From Mangifera indica (Eukaryota > Streptophyta > Magnoliopsida > Sapindales > Anacardiaceae): a DNA stretch of 64,000 nucleotides. This document shows, one piece after another, positions 14,377 through 27,200 of this stretch (position 1 is its first letter; each line of letters starts with the position of its first letter). The stretch covers positions 14,633,945 through 14,697,944 of the forward strand of contig NC_058140.1 of NCBI RefSeq assembly GCF_011075055.1, written 5' to 3'. Below the pieces are notes generated by a model that saw only the letters and a program-made list of their open reading frames with translations, was not told the DNA's origin and made no database searches. The position numbers were made by a program, and so were the translations under genes.

Positions 14377-14508
14377 TACGTGGCAACTCTGGCGGTAATC
14401 CGCACGGTCGGTCGCTTCATCTAGTACAGCGTCCGTACCATGTAATTTTACTATACGACAATGTGATGTAATCGTGTTAACGGGTCCCACTGCTACATCC
14501 CACGTGGC
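14377..14508. promoter_or_regulatory. G-box/ACGT-core cluster
   Basis: TACGTGGC at 14377-14384 and CACGTGGC at 14501-14508 are ACGT-core sites of the kind bound by bZIP factors and lie in a locally GC-richer patch. The nearest gene start is 2.5 kb downstream (SOFL), so a role there is only a possibility. Confidence 0.25.
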
Positions 14509-15307
14509 TTACGATTGCATTGCACAAGATATTTATTTATTTATTATGATAAATAAATACGCAATCAAATGGGACAATGAAGATAATCATGATTTTAGAA
14601 ATAGAAGCACAGCGAGAAAGGAGGGAGTTGGTTAAGCAAATTGGTCAAAAATAGGAACTGTGAAAGAATGGGCCCATCCCATATGAGCTGGATAGAGAGC
14701 CATTGGAAAGGCATCTTTCAATTAGTGATGAGAGAAAGAGAGATTGCCCAATTTGTATATCTTCCCTCTTCATTCCCACTTTGATGGCTTTTAATTAATT
14801 ATTTAATTCCAACACATGCTCACCCTTCACTTGCCCTTTTTCAATTTGCATTTACTTCATCTCAATTTGTTCAATACAAGAAGCTACCTTTCTACACCAC
14901 ATTGATTTCTATCATCAATTATTATTATTGGTAGCATTTTCTCTTCTAAATTAATTTCTTAAAATTTATAAAATAAAAAGATTATTCACAGATATGATAA
15001 CGAGACAAAAATAAGTTTAATATTTTAATTCATATCCTTATTTTTATAAGAGAAACTACTTTTATTTTTGTCTTATTTTCAAAAAAGAAATGATGGAGAA
15101 TTTTAGTCTCTTTTTGTGAAAATTTCTCGTACCTTTATCTCTTTGTCCTTCTTAGAAATATTATAAAATATATATAAAGTATTAAGATAAATTTATAATA
15201 ATTTAAAATTTTTAAAGATAATTAAATATATAAAGATTTTAAAAATATATAAGAAAGAAAGAGAATTAAAAAAGAAAACCTTTTTTCTATTTTAAAAGGG
15301 ATGAATT

Positions 15308-15788
15308 TGTTATAAACAGTCCAACAGATAAGCCCGCACGGTTTTGTTCCTAAAACACGTCTCTTAGGTAAAGGGCTTCTGGCCCCTGTTTATATACAAA
15401 CTCAGTAGACTGCACGGGAGTGATGTGAGACTTCAGGTCACAACACACCCCCCCCCCAATCGCGAATCGTGCTGATAACGTGTTATAAACAGCCCAACAG
15501 ATATTGTCCGCTTTGGGCTTTAAGCCCGCATGGTTTTGTTCCTAAAACGCGTCTCTTGGGTAAAGGGCTTCTGGCCCTTGTTTATATACAAACTCAGTAG
15601 ACACCCCCCATCGCGAATCGCGCTGATAACGTGTTATAAACAGTCCAACAGATGTTATCCGTTTTGGGTTTCAAGCCCGTATGGTTTTATTCCTAAAATG
15701 CGTCTCTTGGGTAAAAGGCTTCTGACCCTTGTTTATATACAAACTCAGTAGACTGCACGAGAGCGATGTGAGACTTCAGGTCACAACA
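15308..15788. mobile_element. Tandem LTR array (TRIM-like element)
   Basis: Three copies of a ~157-bp unit beginning TGTTATAAACAG and ending GGTCACAACA, so the ends have the TG..CA form of an LTR. Copy 1 is 15308-15445 with an internal deletion, copy 2 starts at 15481 and has lost its 3' end, copy 3 is 15632-15788. Between copies is a short spacer of about 35 bp with a C-run, ATCGCGAATCG and GCTGATAACG. The outer flanks GAATT and AAATT match at four of five bases, compatible with a 5-bp target duplication. No protein-coding interior is present. A related two-copy remnant lies at 38765-39031. Confidence 0.65.
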
Positions 15789-16995
15789 AAATTAAAGATT
15801 TGATTTTACAAACTGATATATATATTTAAAGAACCCGTGAAGCGTCATTATACTAAGTAGATAGATATAGCTTAGGTACAATTATAAAGAAGAAAATCAC
15901 AAGGACTTCCAATTTAATGGCATATGGTAGGTACAAACCCTAATTGCCTGACCAAAAAGGCTATAGATGTAATGTGAGTTACGGATGGTGATGGTGCGAT
16001 TGAAGCTTGATATTGAAAACCCCTAAAAATATAAATTAAACATCGGAAATAGTACCAAAGAGAAGTAATTATAAATATTCAGTTCAAAAGAGAATTTTGG
16101 TTGAAGTGCGTGTGCATGCACGTGCAAACATGTGTGTGAAAATATGTGGAAGAGGCCGCACGTGCCCACATGTGTGCGTGATTTTCTTCAAAAGTTGAGC
16201 AGTAAAATGTGATGGCATGTGGGAACCTAGTCAACTTGTATGGCCATTTCTCCCCTTTCCCCAAGGCAACTCACCCAAATGCATAGAAATATTTATGTAG
16301 GTGTAGGGCATTAAATTTAAAATAATAAATTATTATGAAAATTAGCCCTATACCTATATTTCACAGTAAAATTAAATGATCACATCAAATAAAACTGTTT
16401 TTCTCCCAAAATTATTAACCCATCTCAACAAATTAAAAAGGTTTAACTTCCCATGCCTAAATTTGGGTAAACACCCCACAGGCTATATAATAGAAAGAAG
16501 ATACATAAAAAAGGGAAAAAAGATACAATAAATACATAAACGAGTACTAGATTTGTCTGCAGAGAGACATTACATCTCGGCGGGCTTGTTAGTTCAATAA
16601 TATTTTTCAATTTAAGAGAGGACCGCCGAAATTTACATAAACTCCCCAACTAAAAACAACAATATTAATCAAAAGAAAGCAATGAAATGTCACCTAAAAA
16701 CGAAGAAGCATGGGAGAGAGAGAAATAGAAATTGCATTACTGCAGAAAAGAGATATGTGTCCATATTCTTAGGAAGGGAAAATTGGACGTGTGCCCGGTT
16801 TTGTTAAGAGGGTACACTGTGCCTCGCTGTCTCGCATGTGAAGAAGTTGTGGCTTTCTCTTCTCTCTCTTACATGCATCCACTATAATCTTCAAACCCCA
16901 GCTCCCATTTTTCTCCATTCTTAATTTCCTATCTATCTTCCTCTTTTTACTCTGAACAATTTTTTTTTTTTATTTACTCTTTTCCTATTACCAAA

Positions 16996-17893
16996 ATGAA
17001 CGTTTTGGCTTCAGAATGCACTAGTGGGTGTGAGTCAGGGTGGACTCTTTACTTGGAGCAGTCTAATCTTGCTTCGCATAGAAATGCTAATAAGTTTGCC
17101 AATGGTAAGGCCGGCTTTTGTGAGCAAAATTTTCAACATTGTGATGATGAAGAGGAGGATTTATCTATGGTTTCTGATGCGTCTTCTGGACCTCCAACTT
17201 TCCATGAAGATGAAGTGTGTTTCAATGATGTTGATAGATACCAGCTGCAATACCCTCCTTTCAAAGCTGCTACTCCACAAGCAGCCAATGGTAGTGGGAA
17301 AATAAGGCTGAAAAAGAAGGAAAAAAGAAGCCGCCGTGACAAAGAACAACTCCTGCCTTCTTTTCTTGACGACACTGCTAGTTCTCCTGTCATAAGCTTC
17401 TCCTCCAAGGTAATTTTTCTTCACATTTATAGCATGATTTAGGCAATGCGAGATCATTAAGTGTTTCATGTTACTTGGGTTTTTCATGAGTTCTTAATCT
17501 TTTACTTGCAGAATAATTTTTCTGCTCTCAACAACAACCAGACCTCAATGGAGAGTGTGTTAGATTATTCTCAAGGATACTCTGCAACTCACTTTCAGGT
17601 ATAATTTTTATGGCTGGTTTAATTTGTTCTAATATTTAGTTGTTTGTTTGCAAAGAGTGTGAATGTCAATAACCACTGAGTTAATTTCTTGCAGGGGAGA
17701 TCTGCATTTCAAGATCCTTTTGGTTTCTTGCAATCTTCTAACTCTGGAAACCATGTTCAAAATAACCAGTTGAGTAAATTTTTTTCATAGTCTGACAATG
17801 CATCAAATTCAAAATTTGAATCTTTAAGTTACCATATTCAATGATGGTCATCCCACTGAGAGTTTAAATATTTGAATTTACAGGTGGTTATAA
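16996..17893 (+). CDS. SOB FIVE-LIKE (SOFL) protein
   Basis: SOFL proteins are plant-specific nuclear factors linked in Arabidopsis to cytokinin level and growth; the biochemical activity is not known. Exons 16996-17409, 17512-17598 and 17695-17768, plus a short last exon 17884-17893, give 194 residues. The first exon contains both family blocks: SECTSGCESGWTLYL near the N-terminus and EEEDLSMVSDASSGPP at about residues 53-68. A basic KKKEKRSRRDKEQ stretch follows. The last exon is uncertain: with a donor at 17769 and acceptor at 17883 the protein ends NNQWL, whereas reading through exon 3 without that intron ends at a TAG at 17788-17790 (198 residues). The NQW ending looks more family-like. 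A long pyrimidine-rich leader precedes the ATG. Confidence 0.88.
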
Positions 17894-20800
17894 GGGGTAA
17901 TTAAGAGGAATGATGAAGAGATGAGATAAGGTGACTTCCATCAGTTTTCCTGCAGAAATGTTGCTGTAGAAGTTGCACTAAAAATGAAAAAGCAAATGGA
18001 TCTCATCATATTAAGAGGATCTTGTTGCTTTCTCTTTTCCTATTTTCAAGTTTTCCTAATTTTACCTGTCAATCCAGTGGGAAACAACCAACCTGAGAGC
18101 AAAAGTTGGAAATAAATTTCTTGTTTTCAAAATTCAATTATCTTGTCAAGGAATAGTGGGTGCAAATGAGCTTAATTTTGTCCTTTAGGCCGCCTCTTGT
18201 GGAATTATGCAGAGTCCTTGAATTTAATGGAGCCCCATCCCCTCTTTATATCACCACCACTTGCTTTCTCTCCCATTCTTATCAGCCAAATGCAATCCAC
18301 AAATAAAGTAAAGGAGCAAACCAATAATATATAAGCAACTAATGCATAATTCAATTAACTTAATCGTTCAGTAAGGCACATGAAGAAATGCCGATAATTC
18401 TTTTCACAATTCTTTTAAGTCTATTATAACTCCAATTATTTTATTAAAAGAAGGGACAAATGCAAGTACTTTCATACACTTGTTTGGTGGATTTTCACTA
18501 GAATATAAATCAGATCCAAATGCAGATCTGATAATTGATTAGGCGGGATTTGCTCAAATCTATTATGGAAGTGAAAAGTTTGATAAGTAGAAGCAATACA
18601 ACCAATAAGGACAAGACCTTAATGTCTCTGACTATCCTCACAAAGCTCTATCCACATTGAGACTTCATAGTTTTCTCATAATGCATCACCAATCAAACAG
18701 CAAATGCAAAGAAAAATGAGACAAGATGATGGGAAATAAAATGGGTTATCATGGGCAGTGAGATCAGAGTTCAGAGAAGAGTGAAGGAAATGACAAACAC
18801 AATGTTGGAATATTTCATTTGCATCTCCATGACCCTTTTTTGAAGCCCAGAAGATCCTGCCTGTGATCTTCCTGACCCAATGGAACATGCTCCATTTAAT
18901 TTAATATATACTTTTTATCTCATCTGTAAGGATCATACATTTAACCTTTTTTTATACCATTTGTTTATACAATTTTGCTCCCTCCAACCCTGTCTGCTTT
19001 GTAGCTTTCATTGAACTTGATGTCATCCACAATTATATGTCTTCCCTTCATTTCTTTATTGATGTAACTATTCCTTGTCATCTTCTCATTAACATTATAT
19101 TATGGAAAAAGTTGCAAAAGATAAAAAAGAAAAGATACAAGTTGGAATTTAGGATGTCAAAGTTCTGAGCTATACTACTCACATGTTCTTTTTGATTTCT
19201 TTATATATTTCCCTCATGCTATGGGAGTCTTCCTTGTAGTCAAAAAATTACAAACAAAGGAAGAGAAAAAAATAATGATAAACAAAACAAGAACCTTTTG
19301 GATAAGGATCTAATTCAAGTATGGGATAAACATCTATGTTGTTCCAACCACCACCAAAACAAGAGACTTCATTTTTCTTCTGTAACTTACAGAGGGTAAA
19401 GGAATGGCTTTCTTGTTTCTTACATTTAACTCAATTCTATTCCTGTCTCCATTGCCCTTTTAGCTTCACCTCTGTTTCCATTTTTCATGACACCACTCAC
19501 TATTCTCTCCCTGTGCTTTCATCATCTTCACATTCATTACTCCTTTTCTATCAATTAATTTTTCTTTCCGGATTGTTCTTCATTTTAAAGTATTGAAGAG
19601 TGTGAGACTGACAACAAATTTATTCATCAACTTACATAATTTAATTTGCTTAAAGTCGGTACACCAAGATAAAAGATGAAGGAATTGTTTAAACTGGTCA
19701 AACTTCTCAAAGAATTTAATAGGAATTGATCTTATGGTTTTACTAAAATAATATTTTCTTAAATTCCTATGGAAAACTTCAAAGAAACTAAGAGAAAAAT
19801 ATGGCTTAATCCTGCCTGAAAATTTGACTGGATTTTACAGCAATTTCACCATAAAAGGAATTAACCTTGTTTTAAGCATATTTTGCTAAAAAAAATTGCG
19901 GGGAGATTTCCTTACTTGATCAACTCTCCCCTGTTTTAACTTCATCATTAATTTATGGCCAAAGGACTATTTCCCACACAAGGTATGCTTTTTTTCCAAA
20001 TTCCTTCCCCCCCCCCCCCCCCCCACCCCCCGCCCTTTAACTTTGAAAATCCAATTTACCTATTCATAGACTGTTAAAAAAAACGGTTTCAAAGGTAAAA
20101 TCGTCATTTTATCTGTAATATTAAAAATAAACTTAAATTTTATTTTATTTTTCCCCTCAAACCCTAAAAACTAATAATTTTCCTCCATCCCAAGTTTTCA
20201 AAAACTACATTGTCCCCCTAGGGTTTCCAAACCTTCAGATCCCATTTTTCTGATGACGACCGACGATCTTCATGGGTGAGTAAATAGGATTTTCAAAGTT
20301 AACGGGGGTGTATTTGGAAAAAAAGCATACCTTGGGTGGGAAATAGTCCTTTGGCCTTAATTTATAATGGAGTCATGCATTGATCACTTTAAATTATGAT
20401 ATCGACGGCTCTTTTTGTTTGCAGTTAGATATATATACTATCAAACTTGAAAGAAACTAGTGCTGATCACAGGCATTAATTTTCCACCAGCATTAACCTA
20501 ACTGCGTAGCATCTGCTCCCTCATTTGTGTACAAATTTGTTGGACTTTCACCTTAGAAAGTGGCAACGGGTTTCTTGTAACTATAATGCAATTGAGAGAC
20601 GATAAGGGCTGACAGTTGGGCTCAAGTGTTATTGGACAATAACTAATTGAGTTGAAAAAGGAAGCTTGGACTTAGAGACCCAAAGAGCTAGTGAAATGAT
20701 CCAGGTTGAGGTTGGAGTCGGAGGAGGTTGAAAGATAGGGTCGTATTGGGGGGTAGAGAGGAACATTCCAGCTTCATCATCTTATAGAATTCAAAGTAAA

Positions 20801-21855
20801 CCAACTTGGCTCAAGCTTTACAAAATAGAACGAGAGGAATTTGCTTGTTTAAGGGAACCGGTATTGTTATCTTCCTGTTATTTAATAATTAGGGTAATTA
20901 TCATTGGAATGAAGTAGTGTTTTAAAAATTGGATAGAACCGATTGGCTCAACTGATTCAACTAAGAAACAGTCTATAATCCAGTCTGATTTTCATATAAT
21001 GTTGACTACAATGTTGAAGACACTGAGTTATCGGGGAGAGAAGCAAGATGAAAGCAACTCAAGAGGCCGACTCCGAATGGTAAGTTGACTAAAATCTTGA
21101 CGACACTCTGAGTTTGATGTTCCATGCTTCAATGGTTAATAACTGGATTTATAAGGTTGAGAAGTTCTTTAACCAGGTTAACAAAGAAATTCAGAAGAAA
21201 AGTATTAAATAGGACAGTTCTGATGTGAAATATATTATATCTATAAATTCAAAATTTAAAATGATTTTAATTATTAAGAAAGAAATTTAATCCCTTTGTG
21301 GAGCCGAATTCAGCCCACTTTGGATCTTAAAAAACTGTATTTCATCCTTCAGATTTCTTCTTTTGTCTTAGGAAATGCTTAATTTTTCTTATTAAATTAA
21401 ATAATAGGAAGAAATATTGTTAATGTTAAAGGTAAGGGAAAAGGGAAACCCAGAACCCCTTCTTCTCTAACCACCTCAGCAATTTTTGACACCATAAGCA
21501 AAGCTAATTGGTATTTCTTTTGAAAATTTTAACATCATTACTGAGAATTCTATAGTTTTCGTTTTTATACATCAATTAGATGCCTTCCTTCACTCGATAA
21601 TCTTCTATTTTCTTCATATGATTGATTTGTCACCCATGCAAATGACCCTTAACTCCTATGATTCAGGAAAACTCGTTATCTTGTTTAAAGAAAAAGCAAT
21701 TGAGGTCAATCTTTTTTTAATTTTGACAGTAAAAAGAGGTTAAATAAATAAAATTTCTACTTACTCATATATATGAACTTCATACATAGTTGCATAAATT
21801 TATTATAAATTTGCAATAACAACTAGCTAAAGAAAAATTTGGAAGACAATGTTAA
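17894..21855. other. Intergenic region
   Basis: No coding exon recognised. The only named structure is the 400-bp Mutator-like foldback at 19957-20356. Open frames near 18676-18888 and 19336-19596 lack any domain or splice context and look like chance frames in pyrimidine-rich DNA. Confidence 0.55.
19957..20356. mobile_element. Mutator-like foldback MITE (GGCCAAAGGACTATTTCCC family), complete copy
   Basis: Ends are exact inverted copies of GGCCAAAGGACTATTTCCCA, and the flanks carry an exact 9-bp duplication, TTAATTTAT (19948-19956 and 20357-20365). A 9-bp target duplication with long terminal inverted repeats is typical of Mutator-like elements. No transposase is encoded. A run of 18 C (about 20007-20024) replaces the TTACCCC segment seen in the same place in the copy at 39432. 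Confidence 0.85.
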
Positions 21856-22517
21856 TTATTTGTTAGTCTTAAGCCAATCAAGAATACCCTTCTCTGATTC
21901 AGAGAGCTGCCGGTCCTCCTTGGCTTTCAAAGACCCTTCTATAAATTCAAAGTAATCTTTGTAATTCCGCTTGTAATAGCTGTCCAATCTCTGCCAATAA
22001 AGATAACTCAGTGAACAAATAAATATCAGAAAAATGCCTTACTGGTCTAAACTTAAAAGTTTTCTTTTGATATATTACAAGAAGTTTATCCCTAATGAAA
22101 AAAGGAGGATAATGTAAAGGTTTTACCTCCTTGTCATTCTTTGCCTTGTTTTCCTCCGATTTCTTCAAATATTCTGATAAAATTAGCAATAGAAATTACA
22201 CACATTTCTGCTGAAAAGAAAGTAACACAGGCGACAAAGAAATCGAGGAAGAAGGGAAATAGTGAAGTACTTTTGAGAAACTCAGTGGTTGAATCCTTAA
22301 CTTGAGGAGTAGCTGCTACAGTGGATACAAGTATCCCTCTTCTTCCTATATCTATATCACTGACTGGTGTTTTTGCTTTTGGATTTGTTCTTCTTGAAGA
22401 GGTTGCAGGTGAGGTTGATTCTCTTCTACTGGGAATTGCTTGGACATTTAAGGAGGCATATTTGTTGACTGTCACAGTTAAAGCCATCAAAATACTCTGC
22501 CCTATTGAACTCATCAA
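21856..22517 (-). CDS. Small predicted chloroplast protein, function unknown
   Basis: Exons on the minus strand are 22517-22271, 22173-22127 and 21990-21856, giving 142 residues. The N-terminus is rich in Ser, Thr, Arg and small residues without acids, as in a chloroplast transit peptide. After it come RRG and the short hydrophobic ILVSTVAAT, which resembles the end of a bipartite thylakoid-lumen signal, though weakly. The mature part is a strongly charged helix-like region (KKYLKKSEENKAKNDKERL), then YYKRNYKDYFEFIEGSL, and it ends GILDWLKTNK. I believe this is a conserved photosynthesis-lineage protein but do not recognise a named family. All three junctions keep frame and have GT..AG borders, which supports a real gene. 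Start is the first of two adjacent ATGs. Confidence 0.75.
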
Positions 22518-24227
22518 TAACCATTACACTTCAAGCTTTCTCTCTGGAGTTGGAGTTGGCTATGGTTATGGGACTGGAATGGCCAGAGCCACTAGTTTTC
22601 TTAAAGAATGTGGATGATGATATGATAATTTTTTTCATTTTTATTCCCTTTTCTTGCCTTATCCTCAATATTTGCGTCAATTGTATTTTACCATTAAATA
22701 GGTTTTATTATATTTTTGGATTAAAAATATATATTTTATTTGTTGTATTAAACACATATTAAATAATTGTATTATACATGGTCATATTTTTTATTTTTTT
22801 AAACGAAAAACAAAGAATTATCATTATATATGAAAATATAAAACTCAACTTAAATAGTGACAAGTTACAATCATTTTCTTCCAAAATCGAAAACCTTTAA
22901 GAATCCCGTTATTATTTTTTAATTGTTATTTCTCGCCATCAATTTATCATTTTACCTTTCAATTTGTTAATATCAAAACATGACAATTCACACCAATAAC
23001 TCAATCAAGTCAAAAAAATTATTACTTTACTATATTTATATCAGAAAAATCTTGCAATGATATAAGTTGGTTTTCACTGTTTCCATCGCAAAGAAAAAAA
23101 AAAACTTGAATTAAAAAATATTGATATGACAAATCCTATTTTTATCTCTATCATTAGACATTACAACTTAAACTCCATCCATTTCTTACAAAAAAAAAAA
23201 AATAGCAATTCCAGCCTGATTAATCCTGGCTATGTGCTTGAAATTTTAGTTTGAATCTTGGCTATGTTATATATTTGAAAATTCTTAACCAATGTATTGT
23301 GTTTGAGAGCTTTGAGACTATAATTCTAATCTCTCTTATGTGTTATGTTTATATTATATATGATAGTCGGTTAATTATTTTATATTTGAAATGTTATATT
23401 TATTTTAACTGATAATCCATGAGAATGGTTAAATTTAATATTGGTGATTCTATAATTTTTTAAACATATTATTAACGATATTCCATAAACCAGCTTGTGG
23501 GTGCATGCTAGGCTCTAGGATTGCAAAAGTGTGAATAAAAATCCGTGTGAAAGTGAGACCCAAGAGAGAAAAAACACGTTCTAAAATCTTCATCTCTCTA
23601 CTGAAATTTCGCTGCAGTGGACTTTGATAATTCATGATAGACCTAGTTAAATTATGCTGTGCTTTCTTGGGTTGTATTTGCTTTCTTGTGCTGTTATTTG
23701 ACATCCTTTATGGCATCTTGCATCTGTTTTGTTGCAATAATTCACCACCTGCAACAACTCTTGAAACCATTCAGCCGCAAAGCACAAATTTTAAGCCGCA
23801 TAAACCACAGCCTTTGCCACAAATAATCTGAAATTATTGAGCCACATAAACCAAACATTTTCAGCCGAAAATGAAGATAATCTGATTATAATAATTATGA
23901 TTCATTGGTGTACGGGACTCTAATTTATCCAAATATCATAGAAATTTCAGTTTTCCTACTATAACAGAGATTACATACTCTTACAAGAAATGTCAGATTG
24001 AAAATTTTCCATGATCTTTGAGCATATGTTTAATTTTACAAAATGTATGCACTATTAAAATCTGGAAAAGCAGACATCAAATGTTCCTGCATTCAGAGCA
24101 TATGATGTGTATTATTCATAAACACGGCATGAAAATTCAAGTTTTAGAAAGTTGCATTCCTGTAAAAAGATACAACACAACTTAATTCCAATAACTGATT
24201 TCTTTAACAACATAGTATTACCATCTT
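22518..24227. other. Intergenic region between two minus-strand genes
   Basis: AT-rich sequence with no supported exon. A 65-codon frame at 23634-23831 (+) starts with a hydrophobic stretch but has no family likeness and no clear context. The last few hundred bases before 24227 are expected to include the 3' UTR of the magnesium transporter. Confidence 0.5.
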
Positions 24228-27200
24228 TCACTCCAGCAAACGCTTGTGCTTGCACCAGACAATAGCAACTACATACAGGAATATGCTCCCAGTGGCACCG
24301 CCAACAACAGTCCAAATAAACTCTTGCATGCCTGATTTTTCTTCATCAAAAAGATCGATGGTGATATTCATTCCAAAGACACCAGCCACAACAACGAATG
24401 CACTCACCACAAGGGTTGCAGTTGTTAGCATGACACCCATTTGCAAAAGATGATTCTGTTTGTCATCCAGCATTATGTTAATGTAGTCTTCTGTGTCATC
24501 TACGTACTCCCTCAGCTTCCAAGAAACAAAAATACAATGATAAGGAAACATGTTAAGAGTATCTAGGGAAAACTAACGGAATGGATTGATTTCCAAAGTG
24601 AATGTCAGTTTGTATATAAAAGCAAAGGAAAACAACTTTCAAATCTATATCCTTACTCTTTATGCAACCCCAATGTGTATGAACCCTTCCGTAACCATCA
24701 TTTCAAAATTCAAACTCAAATTTCATCACACCCCTTCTTAAAATGGAAAAGCAGAATTATAGATCGTAGAAAGTTTCTACCACCACAGGGAGTGAATTAC
24801 TATATTTTGTTTGAGTGGGGAAAACAAAATGAGAAAGTTCCTGTAAGCATCACGAAAAACTATATTGTGCGGTAAAACTAATTTTCAAAGTCTCCATTAT
24901 ATGAAGCACTAGCCCTAATTTTGGCCAACAATAACATAAATAAGGATAATTTTAGTAGTTAGAAGAAATTGCCAAATTGCTTAAATTTAAAATTAGCTAC
25001 ACCATACAGGTGGCCATGTCAGGTCCATGGTACTTGTCTGCCCTTTTTCAAACAATGAGCATCATCAACATCCTTACCCTTAAAAAAAGAGTTTCATAAT
25101 CTTGCAACTACACTTAGGAACAATGTTAATCTGTAACACATCTGCCTACCCTGATAGACCTATAATCTACAAGTTAGCACAGTGGCTGCTCTCTTTCTCA
25201 AGACACTCCCCTCTCTGAGCTGTTCCTTCTGGAAGAATCTCTTAACACTATACAAGTGTGAATTTTCAATCAACCACCCCCCAAAGTTTATATAATAAAT
25301 AAAAGAGCTCCTTACGTGGAAAGTGTTTCTGCAGCCATAACAAGAATTAGGTGAATAACTAACAGTAAACCTCAAAAATAAAACGTCCAAAGCCACATTC
25401 ACTGTTTCACCGATAAATATCTAAAAGATTTCATGGCAAGAGTGTCTTCTCCTTCAAAAAATCTCTGTGTCAGAGCATATATGAGCAGAAATGTCAGATT
25501 TCTAATCTCAATCTAAAGATCGAATCTAGACTAATAAATGCAATTAAGACTTCCACCAGGATAACCACTCTGTTATACAGTCCTATTCTTGTAATATACA
25601 CTAATAATATATAGATACTTAGATGCTAGGGGATTTAAACTCTGATAAATAAGTGTAGGCCATGCGGGCACTGATTGAGAGCCTCATACTCATAGATTAG
25701 CAGTATCAGAGCAAGGTCGGCACCCATTGCACTTGCACATTAGAATTCCCATGAAGAAAAGACTAATTAATTCCTCATAGTGTAATATATTATACAGTTG
25801 AAGTGAGTTGCCTTGATAAACATCAATATCACAGACCTCTGGAGATGGGAGCATGAGGAGTAATCCTGTCCAAACAGTTTATGAACCACATCTACATAAA
25901 TGTTTTCAGTAAAGAGACATGCCCTGTATAGCTTTGATACCTGTTTACATGGATGTTCAACTTTTCATATTGACATTTATATGTTTGGTTAATCCTGACT
26001 TATTATTGTTCACCTCTTCTTTTTATGTGAAGCAAATGACAGTTTAGGGGAGACAAAATTATGGAGAACTGGTAAACTGACTTTTTGATGAAAAAAGTTC
26101 TATATTTTTTAACAGCACAAGGCTTTAACATGTTTACTTTTCGGTGTTGTGTTTGCATATATATTACCAAACAAGACATCATGAGCTTCTCACAACTATT
26201 TTAGTATGTGAATCTTTTTATGTGTTTCATGAAATAGGATCAAGTAGTGAACTTAAGTGTCATACCGTAGACAGCTTGTTTAGTGTGCCATCAATCTGCA
26301 CAAAGTATGCCTCCAGGAGCATTTCAAGCTCCTCAACATCAAGTACCTTGCCTATAGAACTGTAAGTGGTACTAGTACAAGACTCGTGGCTGTCCTTGCC
26401 AAGTGAATTATGTGCAGCAAACAACTCATGGGCGTTCTCTGCGTTAAGATCAACTTCATAACTAGTGTATCCCCCAGTAGCATCCACTGATAATTCAGCA
26501 GGAGTCCTGAAATGGTAGGAGAATATGAAGAGATAAGCAAAAATAAAAATGAAATAGGAAGGCCAGATAACAAAGTGATAGAAATAGGTACCCGTCATCC
26601 ATATGTGATTGAAGATCCATGTCATCTCTCTCATTCATAGAGGAAGTGGAGGAGTTTTCAAGTTGTTGAACCAACTTTTCGGTCAGATACATCTCAGCCA
26701 TGTCTTCATCATCATCCAGCAAGTGTTCTAATTCATCCCTCACCTGGAGATGAACACATGCTCAACTTAGTCAAAAAGACTTTGGTAAGAAATAAAACTA
26801 TCAATAACTTGAGAGCATGGTTTTTTAAGTGATTTGATATGCACTCTTAAATTGCATCTACAAGATCAATAGGTTATACCAGCCTATTCAACACAGATTA
26901 ACAGGAAACCATATAATCCAAAATCTAGAAATCACTCAACCTTCTGAACACGTCCAGTTATTGCAACCAAGCGGCTCTTAATTTGACGGACACGTTCCAA
27001 ATTGAGGGTACTGATCTTTGAAGTCAGCTTATCTAAGGCTGGGTGAGCTTCTTGTTCCAACGTTTTTGCCTTAGGTAGAAACAGGAACAAGTACAATTAT
27101 GAGAACAAAGAAAACAAATGCACAATGGCAAAGTAGTAAAGAAAAATCTAGGAAAGTAGGAACTAAGGTAAGTTACTTCATTTTCTAAGCAACTGCAGGC

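Larger units (their letters stand above)
5955..16995. other. Long gene-poor interval
   Basis: Eleven kilobases with no frame that shows a domain, splice-consistent exons or protein-like composition. Contents I can name: (GA)n near 6853-6880, (AT)n near 7224-7248 and 10643-10663, AT-rich MITE-like repeats (7374-7500, 7935-8100, 12525-12665, 13725-13865), a duplicated ~65-bp block (about 9286-9360 and 9482-9547), a ~77-bp tandem duplication (about 9981-10135), a ~145-bp tandem repeat (11684-12100) and the tandem LTR array (15308-15788). The non-repetitive parts near 7500-7870, 8930-9130 and 13140-13500 are higher in GC and could hold a non-coding transcript or control elements, but nothing identifies them. 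Confidence 0.5.

Noticed and set aside
16443..16649. 68-codon minus-strand frame upstream of the SOFL gene
   Set aside because: Hydrophobic chance frame within the likely SOFL promoter; no supporting pattern.
23634..23831. 65-codon frame with a hydrophobic N-terminus
   Set aside because: A single short hydrophobic stretch in AT-rich DNA is weak evidence; no family pattern, and the C-terminal part has a low-complexity repeat feel.
25690..25730. GTATCAGAGCAAGGT in the long magnesium-transporter intron, resembling a retrotransposon primer-binding site
   Set aside because: No LTR, second LTR or coding remnant was found around it, so the likeness is probably chance.
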